DNA of 64,000 bases from the NCBI GenBank assembly GCA_030544215.1, contig JARZZO010000003.1, positions 46,110,045-46,174,044 of the forward strand. Reading direction: 5' to 3'. Under the pieces are notes generated by a model. It saw only the letters and a list, made by a program, of their open reading frames with translations. It was not told the origin of the DNA and made no database searches. The stretch is from Zantedeschia hybrid cultivar. Its lineage: Eukaryota; Streptophyta; Magnoliopsida; Alismatales; Araceae. A program made the translations under genes and the position numbers. Shown in pieces: positions 10,001 to 22,684 of the stretch (position 1 is the first letter of the stretch; every line of letters starts with the position of its first letter).

Positions 10001-11583
10001 CGGCCCTTTAGTCCGGGCCCTCTAGAGAGCACAATGATTACATCCTTCATGAGGGCTATCTGTTCCGTGGGTCTAGGTTGTGCATTCCCCAGACTTCGGT
10101 CCGTGATTTCTTGACATGAGAGATTCATGCTAGGGGTCTAGCTAGTCACTTTGGCCGGAACAAGACCATTGAGCTTGTAGAGTATAGATTCTTCTGGCCG
10201 AGCCTGAAGCGCGATGTTGCTCGTATAGTTGCTCAGTGCCGCATATGCACTACAGCGAAGCAAAATAAGCTGAACACTAGTCTTTACACCCCTCTTCCTA
10301 TGCCGGGTTGTCCATGGTAGGACATCAGTATGGATTTTGTCTAAGGCCTGTCTCGAATAGTCCGAAAGCACGATTCTATCATGGTCGTGGTTGACAGGTT
10401 TTCCAAAATGGCACATTTTACTCCCTATTCGAAGATGGTGGATGCATCTCGAGTAGCCCACTTATTATATGAGAGTGTGGTTTGTCTGCATGGGCTACCC
10501 AAGACCATCGTCTCGAATAGGGATGTCCGCTTCGCCAGCTATTTTTGGAAGACCTTATGGCATTTGATGGGCACCAAGCTCAAGTTTTCCACTGCCTATC
10601 ATCCTCAGACTGATGGACAGACCGAGGTTGTCAATCGGAGTCTAGGAGACTTGCTGCAATGCCTTGTAGGTGAGCGTGCGTGTGGTTGGGATCAGTGCTA
10701 TGGCAGGCTGAGTTTGCATACAATAGCTCAGTCAATAGGTCTACTGGCATATGTCCGTTCGAGATTGTTACTGGTTATAGGCCTAGGGGACCCATATACA
10801 TCATTCCTTTGCCCGTCCACTCCCGCACGTTTGAGTCTGCACAGTCCTTAGCTGATCATATTAGGAGTCTGCATGAGGATGTCCGTCGTTACATCGAGAT
10901 TAGCAATGAGCACTACAAGCGAATGGCAGATGCACATTGGCGATCCCAGGAGTTTCATGAGGATGATTATGTCATGATCATGGTTCGACCTGAGCGGTTT
11001 CCTTTAGGAACCATCAAGAAGCTGCAAGCTCAAGGAGCCGGCCCTTTCAGAGTGCTAAACGGATTGGACCGAATGCGTATGTGGTAGATCTACCCTCGGA
11101 TTATGGCATCAGCAATACATTCAATGTCTCCGATTTGGTGGCCTACCGGGATCCGGTAGTGAACCCAGTGATCCGTTTAAGCCTTCTACCTCCCTTGCGA
11201 GCGACCCTACTCCTGAGTGTCCACTTCTAGCCCCCCTACTAGCACAGCGAGAGCAGATTGATCATATAATGGATGAGCAGGTTGTCATTACTAGGGAGGG
11301 GGCCTATCAGCACTATCTAGTCCACTGGAGAGGACGGCCGCCTATGGAGGACATGTGGCTTACACGTGAGGAGCTTCAGCAGATCAGCTTGGACCTTCTG
11401 GAGCGGTATCAGAGTGGGCAAGACCCATACTCGACAGGGTCAAGTTCTTCCCAGCCGGGGAGAATTGGTGAGGACACTCGCGTACGGACCCGCTTTGACC
11501 CGACCCGTGTCTACCATCGAAGGAGGACAACAACAGTGATTCCAGCCTCCTTGTGGCTCGATGATGGCCCGCTTGAGGGTTGA
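7005..11583 (+). pseudogene. Gypsy-1: 5'-truncated chromovirus Gag-Pol pseudogene
   Basis: Domains run in Ty3/gypsy order. Gag (7008-7583) ends at a zinc-knuckle start CFRC. Protease carries IIDSGSCINAIS near 7905. RT (about 8640-9330) has VMPFGLSNAPSTFMQLM and YFDDILIHS. RNase H (about 9540-9900) has STYDKEFYAIVQALRYWRHY. Integrase (about 10110-10750) has the TDGQTE motif. A chromodomain-like tail (about 11260-11430) reads YLVHWRGRPPMEDMW. The order and tail indicate a chromovirus; the clade (Reina- or CRM-like) is not settled. In-frame stops include 7257, 7581, 7668, 7824, 8004, 8370, 8591, 8735, 8968 and 9034, nearly all TAG where Gln or Trp is expected. Frameshifts occur near 8300, 8790 and 9595. 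The gag N-terminus and 5' LTR are missing. Confidence 0.85.
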
Positions 11584-12982
11584 TGGGCACTATCATTCTA
11601 ATGGAACAGTGGGAACTTGTGTATGGCCCATTATGAGGCCCATTTATCAGTTTTATTTTCTCAACATTTTTCTACACGAATTTCTTTGTATTTATCTAGA
11701 CTCAGGGTTAATTCGGTCATTAGCTTCATTAGGGCTTCACTAGGTTGAGTTTTTCTATTTAAAGTGTTGTAAACCTTATGGAGGTCATTGATGATTAATG
11801 AAGAGAGAATCTACAGCCGTCAAGCGCGTGTTCGTGCCTAGGGTGTGAGTCGCCCTTCCCCTTGTCTTCTTCTCTCGCTCCGCTCTGTCATTTCTGCGCC
11901 AGTTTCCACTCTCACTTGCGTTCCCCCTCTCGGTTTTCCCCGCTTGAATCGCCCGCCCGCCACCGTAGCCTGCGAAATGCCTTGCAGGGCCACGTGCCCG
12001 TCGTCATGCCTCATCAATTACGCCCGGGGCAGCAACGCTGTGAGCCCGCGAACACGCCGGCCGCCTCCTCTTGTCGTCCGAGCCCATCCGTGCGGGAACC
12101 GCCGTCTCCCAATGTCACGCAGGAACCCACGCACGCCTACACGCCCGCCGGCCCGCTTCGTCGAGCCCACTCCACGTGCGCCCACGTGGCGCTCCAGCTA
12201 ACAACGCTCGAAACCCCCCCTCGTTGCTCGAGCCCGATCGCGCGGGAACCGCCGCCGCCCGGCACCACGCGGCCCCTGTTCCGGGTTCGCAAGGGTATGC
12301 CTCGTCACCCGTGCCCCCCTCCTTTCGTCCCATCCTGTCAACTGGGACCCGATCCTGTCCCGCACATCACCATGCTCCCGAGGGGTCCACGGTCCACACA
12401 GCGTCTGCCATAGCCACGCGCCTCTTCCACCATTCGTGTCCGTTCGTGGCTCCGCATGTGCCGTACGAAGCAGCAATGACAGCCCGCTTCGGTTACCCCA
12501 GGACGGGTTCACAACGCCCATGTCTTTGCTGGTTTTGAAGTGATTCTGCTTGGAGTTTGAGTCGTACTGTCACCTACTCAGTGCACCACAACCCATCTCA
12601 GTCGCCATCCAGTGTCAGTTTGAGACTACATTCATCCGTTTATGGATCTCTATCCTAAAGTGACCCCACTTGACAGTGGAACGGTTAGCGATGATTTGAA
12701 CGCTTACCTTGCCATTGTCGTTCTTTATATGATTATGTCTGATTCCGTGCCTGCGAGTTAGGATTCTAGCCACTTAAATATTTATTACTACCGGATTGTG
12801 AGTGCGAGGACCCGTCCCATGGTCCGATTTGAATGCATTTGAACGTGTTGTTATTGCCCTAGTCCTTCGGTAATTCTCACTACCGATGATCCTAGTCGTT
12901 TTATCATTGCAAGAGGACGGTTTTGAGTTTGTTAGCTAATCGTTGCGAATTCACTTTCATGGACTTGAGGTCCGATCGTTGT
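11581..12982 (+). mobile_element. Probable 3' LTR / 3' end of Gypsy-1
   Basis: TGATGGGCAC begins right at the Gypsy-1 stop codon after a purine run (TTGAGGGT), as in chromoviruses whose LTR starts at the end of pol. A TATA-like element (TATTTAAAG, about 11756) precedes a leader, then a GC-rich 11840-12540 segment with only proline/arginine-rich spurious frames. No second copy is available, so the right limit is unknown. A solo family-B LTR interrupts at 12983 and the LTR may continue a short way after 15103. Confidence 0.45.
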
Positions 12983-13108
12983 TGTAAGGATTGAGGTTTT
13001 GGATCCGGTTATCGAGTCAGTTTCGGTGTCGGACCCCTTGGTTTGGGCCCTAGTGGGGCTGGGGCATGGGTTCTTTTTCGCGTCGAGCTTGCTTAACGCA
13101 GTTCAAAC

Positions 13109-13285
13109 GGCGTCTGGTTAGGGAGACGCTTTTTAGAATGTGCCACGTGTGCTGATTTTGGGCCGCGAGAGTACGGCCCCGGTCTTATCGTCTAAATGGC
13201 GTCTTGCATAGTCAACGCCATTCAAAGATCTGTCAATGTACGGCCCTGTTATGTCATCTGATTGACGTCAGCCTTGGACGACGCG
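13109..13285. repeat. 5' dyad cluster of solo LTR-B
   Basis: Three dyads, with cores at 13109-13130, 13198-13219 and 13264-13285, lie just upstream of the CT-rich leader. Confidence 0.9.
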
Positions 13286-13839
13286 TTTTAGCGAAGTTTC
13301 GGTTGACCCTCTGAAGCCCTCCTTCCCTTCCCTCATTTCTCTCATTATCTTCTCTCTCCTCCCTCTCTCCGATCCATCCGCTCCCCCTTCCCCTTCTCCT
13401 TCCTTTCCTCTCCCCATTCCTCCTCTCCCTCCACTCCATCAACCTCCTAAGTTCCACCACTACCACCACCATCTCCTCCGCGGCGCATTTCTCTCTGGAC
13501 GGCGGCCGATGTCCCGGTGGAGTGACGGCGTCCATGGCAGTACCGGTGGCGGCTTGTGGCGTGATGGTTCGGCGGCTTGGAGCTCAGAGGAGTTCAAGTA
13601 ACCGATAGGGTGACGATCATCGCGGTGTTTTATTTAAAAATCATGATTTTCCCGCTTTGAAGCATGCAATACGTGAGGATGATTCTGGGGTAGAAAGCAT
13701 GTTCTAAGGGGTTCTTTATGAAAATGATTAGGCTTCTCCCCTACCTTCTCCATTTTTGATGTTTTGTGCGATTTGGGGGAGAAATCTCACTTTGTGACTT
13801 GGGGGAGGCCGGAGGGGAACTTGTTTACGTGTGCTAAAT

Positions 13840-14078
13840 GGCGTATGGGGACAGCGACGCCATTTTAAATGGCAACTGCCACCCGAGACGCGATGTAGCC
13901 CAGCTTGTTCCAAGGCCAGTTCAGGAGATTCTGTCTCTGTATTGAATAGCGTCTGGGGACAGGGACATCATTTTATATAATGTCTGCCCGGGGCGACGCG
14001 ATTTAGGCCATCTCCTGAGGCCAGCTTTTATGTGAACCAGTTTAGGGGTCTTGAATGACGTCAGCCACGGGCGATGCG
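13840..14078. repeat. 3' dyad cluster of solo LTR-B
   Basis: Two doublets (13840-13861 with 13871-13892; 13949-13970 with 13979-14000) and one singleton (14057-14078). Spacers are all 10. Several arms carry CpG-transition variants. Confidence 0.9.
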
Positions 14079-15103
14079 ATTCAAGACAGAACTTCATTAA
14101 TTCATGCAATTAACATGTGTTTACATTGTTAGATAGTTTGATTCAATGCATGCTTAAAAATGTACTTCGAGGACGAGGATTTCTACTTGACCGGATCGCA
14201 CTGTATTGTGTTTTGTGCGATCGTGGACCTAGAGTGACAGTTGTTAGCGGTTAGGCACCCTGTGTCAGTGTGGGAGTGATACGGCGCCGGTGTGGGATTG
14301 GTAGGGTGACGCCTAGAGAGAGGGTCACCTGGTATACCCCAGGGTATAGCTAGTACCGGTGTGGGAGTGGTACATTCGAAGTGTCACTTGTGCTAGGGGA
14401 AGCAGAACCACCTAGAGTTAGACAGGCTGGAGTAGTCAGCGTGCTATCTGAGGGGTTGCTGTTTCATCCCAGTGGGTCGGTGTTTTTCACGTTCGGCTGC
14501 GTAGTTTGTGTGTTTAGCCGAGACGCTGGTTGTGGACTTCGTGGTGAAGTGGTTTCAGAGTTGTGCATGATGCATTTACAAATGCATGTGTTTTATATCA
14601 GAAAATTGGGAATCTTTGAGAGTTGTGTTTACTGCTTTACTTATTTAATTGCCTATATTTGAGTAGTTGCACTTGTGGGTGCGTGAGTGTGTGGTGGGGA
14701 TCGGACGGTCTCTACTGAGTCCATTTCGATGAGACTCACCCCTACGATTTTCAGGTGAGGGTTCCAAGCAGAAGTAGCATGGAGAGTTTCGTCTCGGGTT
14801 GTGCGCCGGCAGCCACTGTTCCGGGGTATGCCCCAATGTAGTTGTTATTTTCATTTCAGGCTTATACGCTTAATTATTTCTTTTAAGTAGGAATATGTAA
14901 TTATTTGTTGAGTCGAGTCGAATTGTAATAATTTTTAATTCCTGCACTTCCTTTACAATTTGATGTGATGTGGAATGTTTAGCTTAGTTTATCATTTATT
15001 TTTCAGACTTATCGAGATCCTGGTTTGGCTCTAAATTTTAATGATTCGGTACCCATTTAATAATCGGATCCCCGATTATAGGGTGGCAGGTCATTACAGT
15101 TGT

Positions 15104-16086
15104 GCCTTTGCTATTTGTTACAGTACTCGTGCTGATCTCAGATTGTGATACCCATTAGGAGCCTTTGTCAGTAGCCGTCCCGCATCAAGATATGCACTCA
15201 TTCTTTGCATATGACATGCATAAGCTGTATTCAAGGCTTGGTCATTTGTTTCTAAAGTTGCAGCTATGTCACCCTATGTCAGTGCTTAAATTCAAAAGAG
15301 ATGTATGCTTAGTACATAGGTTATCAAACTGATAAGCATTTTTGAAGATCTTTTAAAAGTTTTTGTCGGCATGACTTTTGAAGTCATTGCCGCCGCATTA
15401 CTTTTAAACAAGTGTTAGATTTTTATAGCACTAATATTTTCTTGGAGAACTTCTCCATAAGCTTACTTCAGATTCTATCCTTTCCATATCATTTTCTTTT
15501 GCTCTACAGTAGTTTTTGGCAAAAGTAACCTTTCCATAAGTGCGAAAGCAGCTTTTAGGAAGTCGACTTTTTGAATTTTACATGAGTGCACGTGCCAATG
15601 GTGTGCTAAATTGGGCATTGGACATGCATCATTATGGTGTGTGGCGTGCATGCGCATCTTGGGTCTCCTATTGAGGTTTAAGAGAACCACCTAATTGAAC
15701 GAAGTGTGAAATGCATATGTAGCTGTATTATATCACTCTCATTGCATAAGCCTTTGCTGCTAAGTTCGGTTTGTTAATTTTATTTTATAGGACATGTTAT
15801 ATCGGATTTAAACCATCTCCGCCTCCTACAAGGAATGGATTAATTGCATATATAGACTAGGAGATTTTGCAAATTAATGTGCCTTAATATTAGCAAGAGT
15901 TGGTAGGGAGATTTAACGGAAATATTGGCATAAATGTTAGGGTCGGCCCATATTTTAGGTGGGAGCTGGGAATGTGAAATAACCCAAGGTTCGCATTGTT
16001 AGCATAAAGTTAAGCCAAGGCATTCCAGAATAACTTACTCTCCTTGTCAAATTGATAAAATGTGGGTAAGAGTTTGTATGACCAAG
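15104..16086. other. Unclassified intergenic sequence
   Basis: AT-rich sequence between the solo LTR-B and Copia-1, with no convincing coding frame or repeat. It is the continuation of whatever received both insertions, and it resumes at 32480 after Copia-1. Confidence 0.5.
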
Positions 16087-16091
16087 GTTAT

Positions 16092-16458
16092 TGTTGATTA
16101 GAGAAGTTTACATGAACGCGTGCAAAACCCTCGTCAAGCCAAGCGGAAGATGGAAAACGGTCCCCGCATCGGAGCGGTGTGGCTGCAAGAGTCACCCGCA
16201 GAATCTACAAACCAAGTCCCGAAAGTCGCCGGTGATTCCTCCAAGAGAGAGATAGAGATGAAAGGGAGGAGGTTGGGAGAGGAAAAAGGAAGGAAGAGAG
16301 CTCCAGTAAGTGCTCTTCTTCTTGTCTTTATGTACACATATATTGAGATCTCCCTTAGAGTCCCCACTCACTAGGAACTCTAACTCCACATCCATATCAT
16401 ATAGAGACCTGACCAATGTGGATGTCAAAAATCGAACGTGACTCTGTTACGCATTGTA
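16092..16458 (-). mobile_element. Copia-1 3' LTR
   Basis: The 367-bp LTR begins TGTTGATTAG; its right end has decayed from TACA to TGTA. It matches the reassembled right LTR in length and order. Confidence 0.9.
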
Positions 16459-17476
16459 TCTCCCACTCAGAGACATTGGATATATCACATTTGTCTCTCC
16501 TCTTATAACTCTTCCTTTTATATAGGGAAATAGCGTGTGTGACCGAACGAGAAGGATATGTAAGTAAGGAGTGTTATATTAAGTCATCACTATATTACAT
16601 AACACTACAACTTAAAAATCTCATTTCATACCCCAAACCACAAGCTCACATCGAGTTAAGAAGATCTGATCCCTTTGAGATTTCTTCCTCAAGCTCTCAA
16701 AACTAAGTTTATGCAATCATGATTATGTTGGACACATCTATCATAACTGCTAGCTAGCAATGAGTCAGAACGACATAAATATGATATAAGTGGGTTTTTC
16801 CTACGCTACACATGTCAATCTACTTTAACTTGATTGTTTTCCTAGACATGCTCTATTTGACCACATGCATCATGGTCTTTGAAAAATATGCTAAAGTAAC
16901 ATCATCAAGTGTCTACATCATGACAAGGTGCATAGTCCCAAAAGATATAAAAAAAGATAGAGGCTTCACATAGTGACGAAGTAGGGATTCATTCAGTCAC
17001 TCATCTGATGGTCGAAAGGGATAGCACATATAATATGATTAGTATGTTATGGTGGTGCTAGGAGCAGGAATTGTCACGCTCAGATACCATACAAATTTGT
17101 AACCCTGTGCTCCACTAAGTACATCCAGGTTACCCACATAGCTCTCATCGGACTTGGCTATCAACAGGCTATATGAAAGAGTCTATGTCCGATTGTTTTC
17201 AATTTCTCTCATCTTAGCCGTCTGCTAAGGTGATTACAACTCTTATCACAGTTCCAATGAACGTAAAAAAATATACACTCCCACTGAGTGCAAAGTTTAT
17301 AGAGTCTATCTCATCATACTCGCTCTTATAGCGACATGGCGATTGTCTGTGTGAGTAGACCGACCGATCACAGCCTGGTGGCAAATACATTCACATTAAT
17401 AAATATAAGTGCACAAATAATGCAAAGACAATACTCGTATTTTTTTGCATAAAATAGTGTCCATAACAAAAAACAA
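16459..17476 (-). other. Copia-1 polypurine tract and 3' non-coding region
   Basis: The complement of 16459-16472 is a GTGGGAGA-type polypurine tract next to the LTR. The remaining ~1 kb up to the end of the RNase H frame carries no recognised coding sequence. Confidence 0.6.
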
Positions 17477-20400
17477 CTAGACCCTTCTCAATCCTAATAT
17501 GTTTGATAACGAAATTCTCACAAGAGATTTGGTGAAAGGATCTGCAAGCATCTCATTAGTAGAGATATATCTAAAGACCACTAACCCCTGCACACTGATG
17601 TCTCTGATAAAGTGATAACGAGTGTCAATATGCTTTGACCTTCCGTGATACTTGGGGTCTCTCATATAGGCTATCGCAGCCATATTGTCATAATGGACCA
17701 CAACAGCATCTCCTGCATGTCTTGTGACATCTAAGCTCACCAAGAATCACCTCAACCAGATGGCTTCCTAGGCCGCAATGGTGCAAACAACATATTCAGA
17801 CTCCATCGTAGATAAGGAGACACATGCTTGCTTCTTGCTGCACCAAAAAATAACTTCTCCTCTAAGTACTAATGCATACCCAAAGTGGACTTGCGCTCAT
17901 CTCTATCAATTGATTCATCGGCATCTGAATATCCAGTCAATCTAAGGCTCTCACTATGAGAGCACAGAGCGAGGTTCTCAGTACCTTGCAAATATCTGAA
18001 AATCTTTTTTATTGCTTGCCAATGCATAGTTCCATAATTACTCTGATATCTACTAACCATGCCAATTACAAAGCAAATGTCGAGACAAGTGCATATCATA
18101 GCATACATGAGACAACCGACTACATTGGCGTAAGGGACATCCTTCATTCGTTCTTTCTCTTCCTCTGTATTAGGACATTGATCAATGCTAAGAACTAAGC
18201 CCCTCCCCATTCGAATATCCACAAGCTTGGCTTTGTGCATCTAAAAGCACTCCAAGGTTTTCTTAATGTAAATCTCTTGAGACAAACTTAGAAGCCTCTT
18301 TGATCGATCCCTTTGGATCATTACTCCCAGTATATAATCAACCTTACCTAAATCCCTCATCTCGAATGTAGAGGATAATTATTCTTAGTGGTTTTGATTA
18401 ACTCCATTTCATTCTTGGCTAACAATATATTGTCAACATATAAAGAGAGAATGAGAACACTTTTCTTAACTCTCTTGACATAGAGACAGTGGTCTTCCTC
18501 GGTCATTCTAAAGCCAATTGAAATGATTGCTTGGTGGAACTGATAGTACCACTATCTAGACAATTGCTTGAGACCATATATGGAACGTTTCAGGCGACAC
18601 ACTTTGCGCTCTTGTCCTTTAGCTTCAAAGCCCACATGTTAAGCCATATAGATCATTTCATCTAATTCTCCATTGAGAAATGTTGTTTTAACATCCATTT
18701 GGAACAATTCCCAATCTAAATGAGTGACGATAGTCAGGATGAGGCGAATAGAGGCGAATCTCACCACTGGGGAAAATGTCTCTTTGTAGTCTATTCCCCC
18801 TAATTGGATATAGCCTTTCGCCACGAGTCGGACTTTATACTTGTCAATTGACCCATTAGCCTTACGCTTGACTTTAAGAACCCACTTGTTCCCAATAGCC
18901 TTAGTCTAGGTGGTAGATCAACCAACTCCCATACTTCGTTCTTAGCCATTGAACTCATTTCTTCCCTCATTATAGATATCCACTTTTCTGAGTCAAGTGA
19001 AGTCATCGCTTCCTCGTAGGATGCAGGCTCATCATCATCCACAGAAGTACATATGAATTATTCCCCTTCAATTGTAAAACGACGTCGAGGGATATATCCA
19101 TGTTGACTTCTGTGAGGTAAAATGTTAAGTGGTTCACCCTGACTATCTATTGGAAAACTCTTATTATCCTCGGCAACTTTTAGGATGAGACTAATTCTCC
19201 CCGTGCCAGAAGACATAGTGTTCTCAGCAGGATCTTGCGACTCATATGACTACATGTCCTGCCTGATCTCTCCTATAGATGAGTGATCCCCCTCAAAGAA
19301 GACCACATCTCGGACCTCTTTCTCAGTCATTCCTCTATGCAGATGTTCACCATACACCACATAGCCCTTGGATTTCTCAGGGTACCTTATGAACACTTGT
19401 TTTCTAGCTCTAGGGCCTAACTTCCCATAGGTATGGGAGGTACTGTGAACATATCCAGCTAATCTCTATAGGCATAAGTCCTCCAAGTAGGGCTTTTCAC
19501 CTTTCCATAGTTTGTAGGGAGTTGAAAGTATTAACTTAGAAGACACTCGATTTAGGATATAAGTAGCAGTCAATAGTGCATCATCCTAGAAATTTATTAG
19601 AAGGTTAGCTTGTGCTACCATCGACTGAACTATCTCCATAAGAGTACGATACCTCCTTTCTGCAATACCATTTTGTTGCGGAGTATAAGAAATAGTAAGC
19701 TATCTGCAAATTCCTTTTTCCTCACGTAACTCTCTGAACTGATCTGAGAGGTATTCTCTACCCCTATCAGTGTAAAGAAACCTGAATGCTCCTCTCTTTA
19801 TCATTGTCTACCTCAGCCAGAAAATGCTTAAAGTAAGTTAAGGCCTCTGAGCGATGAGAGAGAAGATTCACTGATCTATAGCGAGAATTATCATCTATGA
19901 ATGTGATAAAGTAGGATTCGCCATGACATACCCCAACATTTAAAGATCCACATATGTTTGAGTGGATTAGCTCTAGTAGGCAAAAGGCCCTCTTGGCCTT
20001 CCTAGATGGCTTTCTGCAGGCTTTTCTTGTCAAACATGGCTTACAGACAGGGAGACTCACCTTACTGAGGGACTCCAATATGCCTTCTCGAGCCAATCGG
20101 CTCATTCTCTTCTGTCCTATGTGCTCCAGTCTTGCATGCCACAATATAGGTTCAGAAACAATTTCAGAAGAAGATGCAATTAATGAAATAGAATTATTAT
20201 TTTCTAAATCCATGACAAACAAATTGTCCCTTAAGTGATCAAGACCATCAAGACTTTTATCATAATAAAGAGATAATGTGGTCCCTAAAAAGTTGAAAGA
20301 ATAACCCAAACGTAAAAGTGTTATAACTGAAAATAGATTACATCAAACACCAAGTGCATAAAGTACATCATGTAAAAGAAGAGTGCATCCAGTTTGCATC

Positions 20401-21105
20401 TTTAGCTGGTATGAGCCAACTCCGAAGACTTCTTCATGAGCGCCATTCTCCATGGAAACGTATTGGCTACCAGCTGGTATTCGACGATAATCTAAGAACT
20501 TGGCTCACTCACAAGCTATGTGGTTGATTGCTCCTGATTCTACAACCCAATGAAAGACTGAATGAGCAATGAAAATATTAGAGCACACATAAACATGATT
20601 TCTAAGGATGAGACAAACCTTCTTTGGCTCAATGCAATCACTGGCAGAGTGTCCCATCTTCTGACAGTTGAAGCACTCAACCTTTCTCAGGTTTTTCTTT
20701 CCTCACTTGCCACACTTACCATTTTGGTTGTTTTACTGTCTCCGTTTCTTTTTGGCCTTTTGCTGAAAATTATTATTATTCTTGCTTCAATTTTGCCTGG
20801 GCCTCTTTGCTGATGTGTCTGTATAATTGCTCCCACATATCTTTGGCAGTTTTGTAGCACTTAAATTCTTTGATAAGGTCATCGTGCGTGCAACTCAACA
20901 TAGTGTAGCGTGTACTTCTATCCTTATTCAGCCATTTATCATAAATTTGCTCGTCACAATTGACTTATGCAAGCAGTCTATCATCCGATGATGGCTGCAT
21001 CACATTAGTCAAGGTCTCAAGTACCTCCTTCTCGTTAAGGAGATACTGAATTTTTCTATGCCACATGTCGTAATTTTCGTCCTTTAATTTATCTTGACCA
21101 GACAA
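17477..21105 (-). pseudogene. Copia-1 Gag-Pol pseudogene
   Basis: Reading leftwards: a Gag N-terminal segment with KDENYDMWHRKIQYLLNE (about 21095-21030); zinc knuckle CFNCQKMGHSASDC (20675-20634); a GAG-pre-integrase segment ILWHARLEHIGQKRM and integrase (20309-19767); the RT start with AKGYIQLGGIDYKETFSPV and QMDVKTTFLNGEL (18824-18639); a later RT part with DVPYANVVGCLMYAM (18240-17869); and RNase H with SKHIDTRYHFIRD and ADPFTKSL (17743-17477). Order (integrase before RT) marks Ty1/copia. Many stops and frameshifts separate the pieces, fitting an old insertion. Confidence 0.88.
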
Positions 21106-22536
21106 CTCGTGGTTTAGAGGCCATTGTTAGCTCCTACATTGCGAAAGTGGAAAAATTAGGCACTTAAAAAAAATTCTTTCTTCTTAAAATTAATTGGTTA
21201 TAAAGTTTGTTTTACATATATCAGTTCAAAATTTTTCCTAAGCTCGTAATCATCATTTTAATATGTGCTATAAACTATATTTTCAATTAAATAAGAGCAA
21301 AAAATATATAAAATATTAAGGGACTCATTCCCTAACATTAAATCTATATGATTTAAAAAAATAGGACATATTCCTTTAAAATACATGATAAGTGTATAAG
21401 AATGCATTTCTTAAATATAACATGCATACACGGAAGGGATATATTGATCATATCACAAAGTAAAAAATTTAAATTTCATGCTACCATAGATCAATATAAC
21501 AAACATATATAAGTAATTCATTAATAACTAAAAATAAACTACCCCCTCCCTTAAATTATAATGAGTGCATCTAATAATGGTTAAACAAAAATAGTCGGAT
21601 AGCCAGTGCCCCGGTTAGTCCATCATCAAGATAAAAAATTAACAATATTAAAGTCTAAAGTCAATATACATTAAAATTATATTACACCTCTCAAATTGTT
21701 CAACTTGGGAATTAATTTCGATCGGCCCCTAATAATTACAATAAAATTGGACTTGAGTAATGAAAACTGTCAAGATGGCATCTCCATGCTCTCCGATGAG
21801 TCCCTAAAAATAACACTTTAGGATACTGGCCATCCATCTAAACAACCACACATAACCATGCAATTTCGCGATAATTTTTATGTAATTATTATACCCCCAT
21901 CTCGGTAAATAAAATAATTTTCATGAAATTACATGATATCATGGAACATAAAGAATAGAGGATATAATAAATTGCATGATTTTTTCGATTAAAAATTATT
22001 ATATTTAGACCCATTTTGTAACTTTAAACAGATTTTTAAATGAATCACTAGAACTATATATCCAACAGGGATATATAGACAATTGAAAAAAATTTAAAAC
22101 CAGAATTCAAAAAATAGGTTGACTTATTCCTCTCTCTACAGATGAGTAGTAAATAGGGGATGAACAATGAAAGGGGAGGCGGCCATGCTACGGCCTGCGC
22201 ACACAGGCACGTGCGCGCGTGGGCTCGCAGCACCCTACGCGCGCCTGAGCACCCTACACTCACACCCCCTACGTGATGCCCTACACGTGCCATGTGGCAT
22301 GCGTAGGGGCGTGCTGCCCTGTCGCGCGCTGCCCTACGTGCGCGGGCGCGTAGCGCCTTGCGCATGCGAGCAGGGGCGCACTACCTTGCATGCATGGGCT
22401 CGCAGCGCCCTGCATGTGCTGCGCAAGCGCACGCATCCCTTTGCTCACCTACGGTAGGACTCCACCGACGTCAATGTCTCCGACCGCAGTCACCCCCATG
22501 GCGCATGAAGTCGAAACCTGGATGCTTTGATACTAG
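21106..22536 (-). other. Copia-1 5' untranslated leader and primer-binding site
   Basis: The leader is mostly AT-rich, but 22160-22450 next to the primer-binding site is strongly GC-rich, with recurring CCTACGYG and GCGCG words. The primer-binding site (complement of 22524-22535) is an iMet site carrying two G-to-A type changes. Confidence 0.7.
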
Positions 22537-22684
22537 TGTTGATTAGAGAAGTTTATCTGAACGCATGCGCATCTCTGGTTGAGTCGAACAGAAGACGGTA
22601 AATAGTCTCCTCGTCGGCACGGTGTGGCTACAAGAGTCACCGGCAAAGTCTACATGTCAAGTCCCAGAGGTTGTCGATGATTCC
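22537..22684 (-). mobile_element. Copia-1 5' LTR, first part
   Basis: The first 148 bp, as seen on the plus strand, of the right LTR. The rest is at 32256-32474 after Copia-2. Confidence 0.9.

Larger units (their letters stand above)
12983..15098 (+). mobile_element. Solo LTR, family B (2116 bp)
   Basis: It starts TGTAAGGATTGAGG and ends GGGTGGCAGGTCATTACA. It is flanked by the 5-bp target duplication GTTGT (12978-12982 and 15099-15103). No primer-binding site or polypurine tract adjoins it, so it is a solo LTR left by recombination. It contains eight GACGC dyads, a pyrimidine-rich leader at 13310-13450 and a CGGGG/CCCC hairpin near 14821-14834. Confidence 0.93.

Noticed and set aside
11862..12538. 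Overlapping 118-183-codon proline/arginine-rich frames
   Set aside because: Open in several frames at once because of GC-rich composition; no domain.
22167..22457. 96-codon plus-strand frame in the Copia-1 leader
   Set aside because: GC-rich repetitive sequence opposite in sense to the element; no domain.
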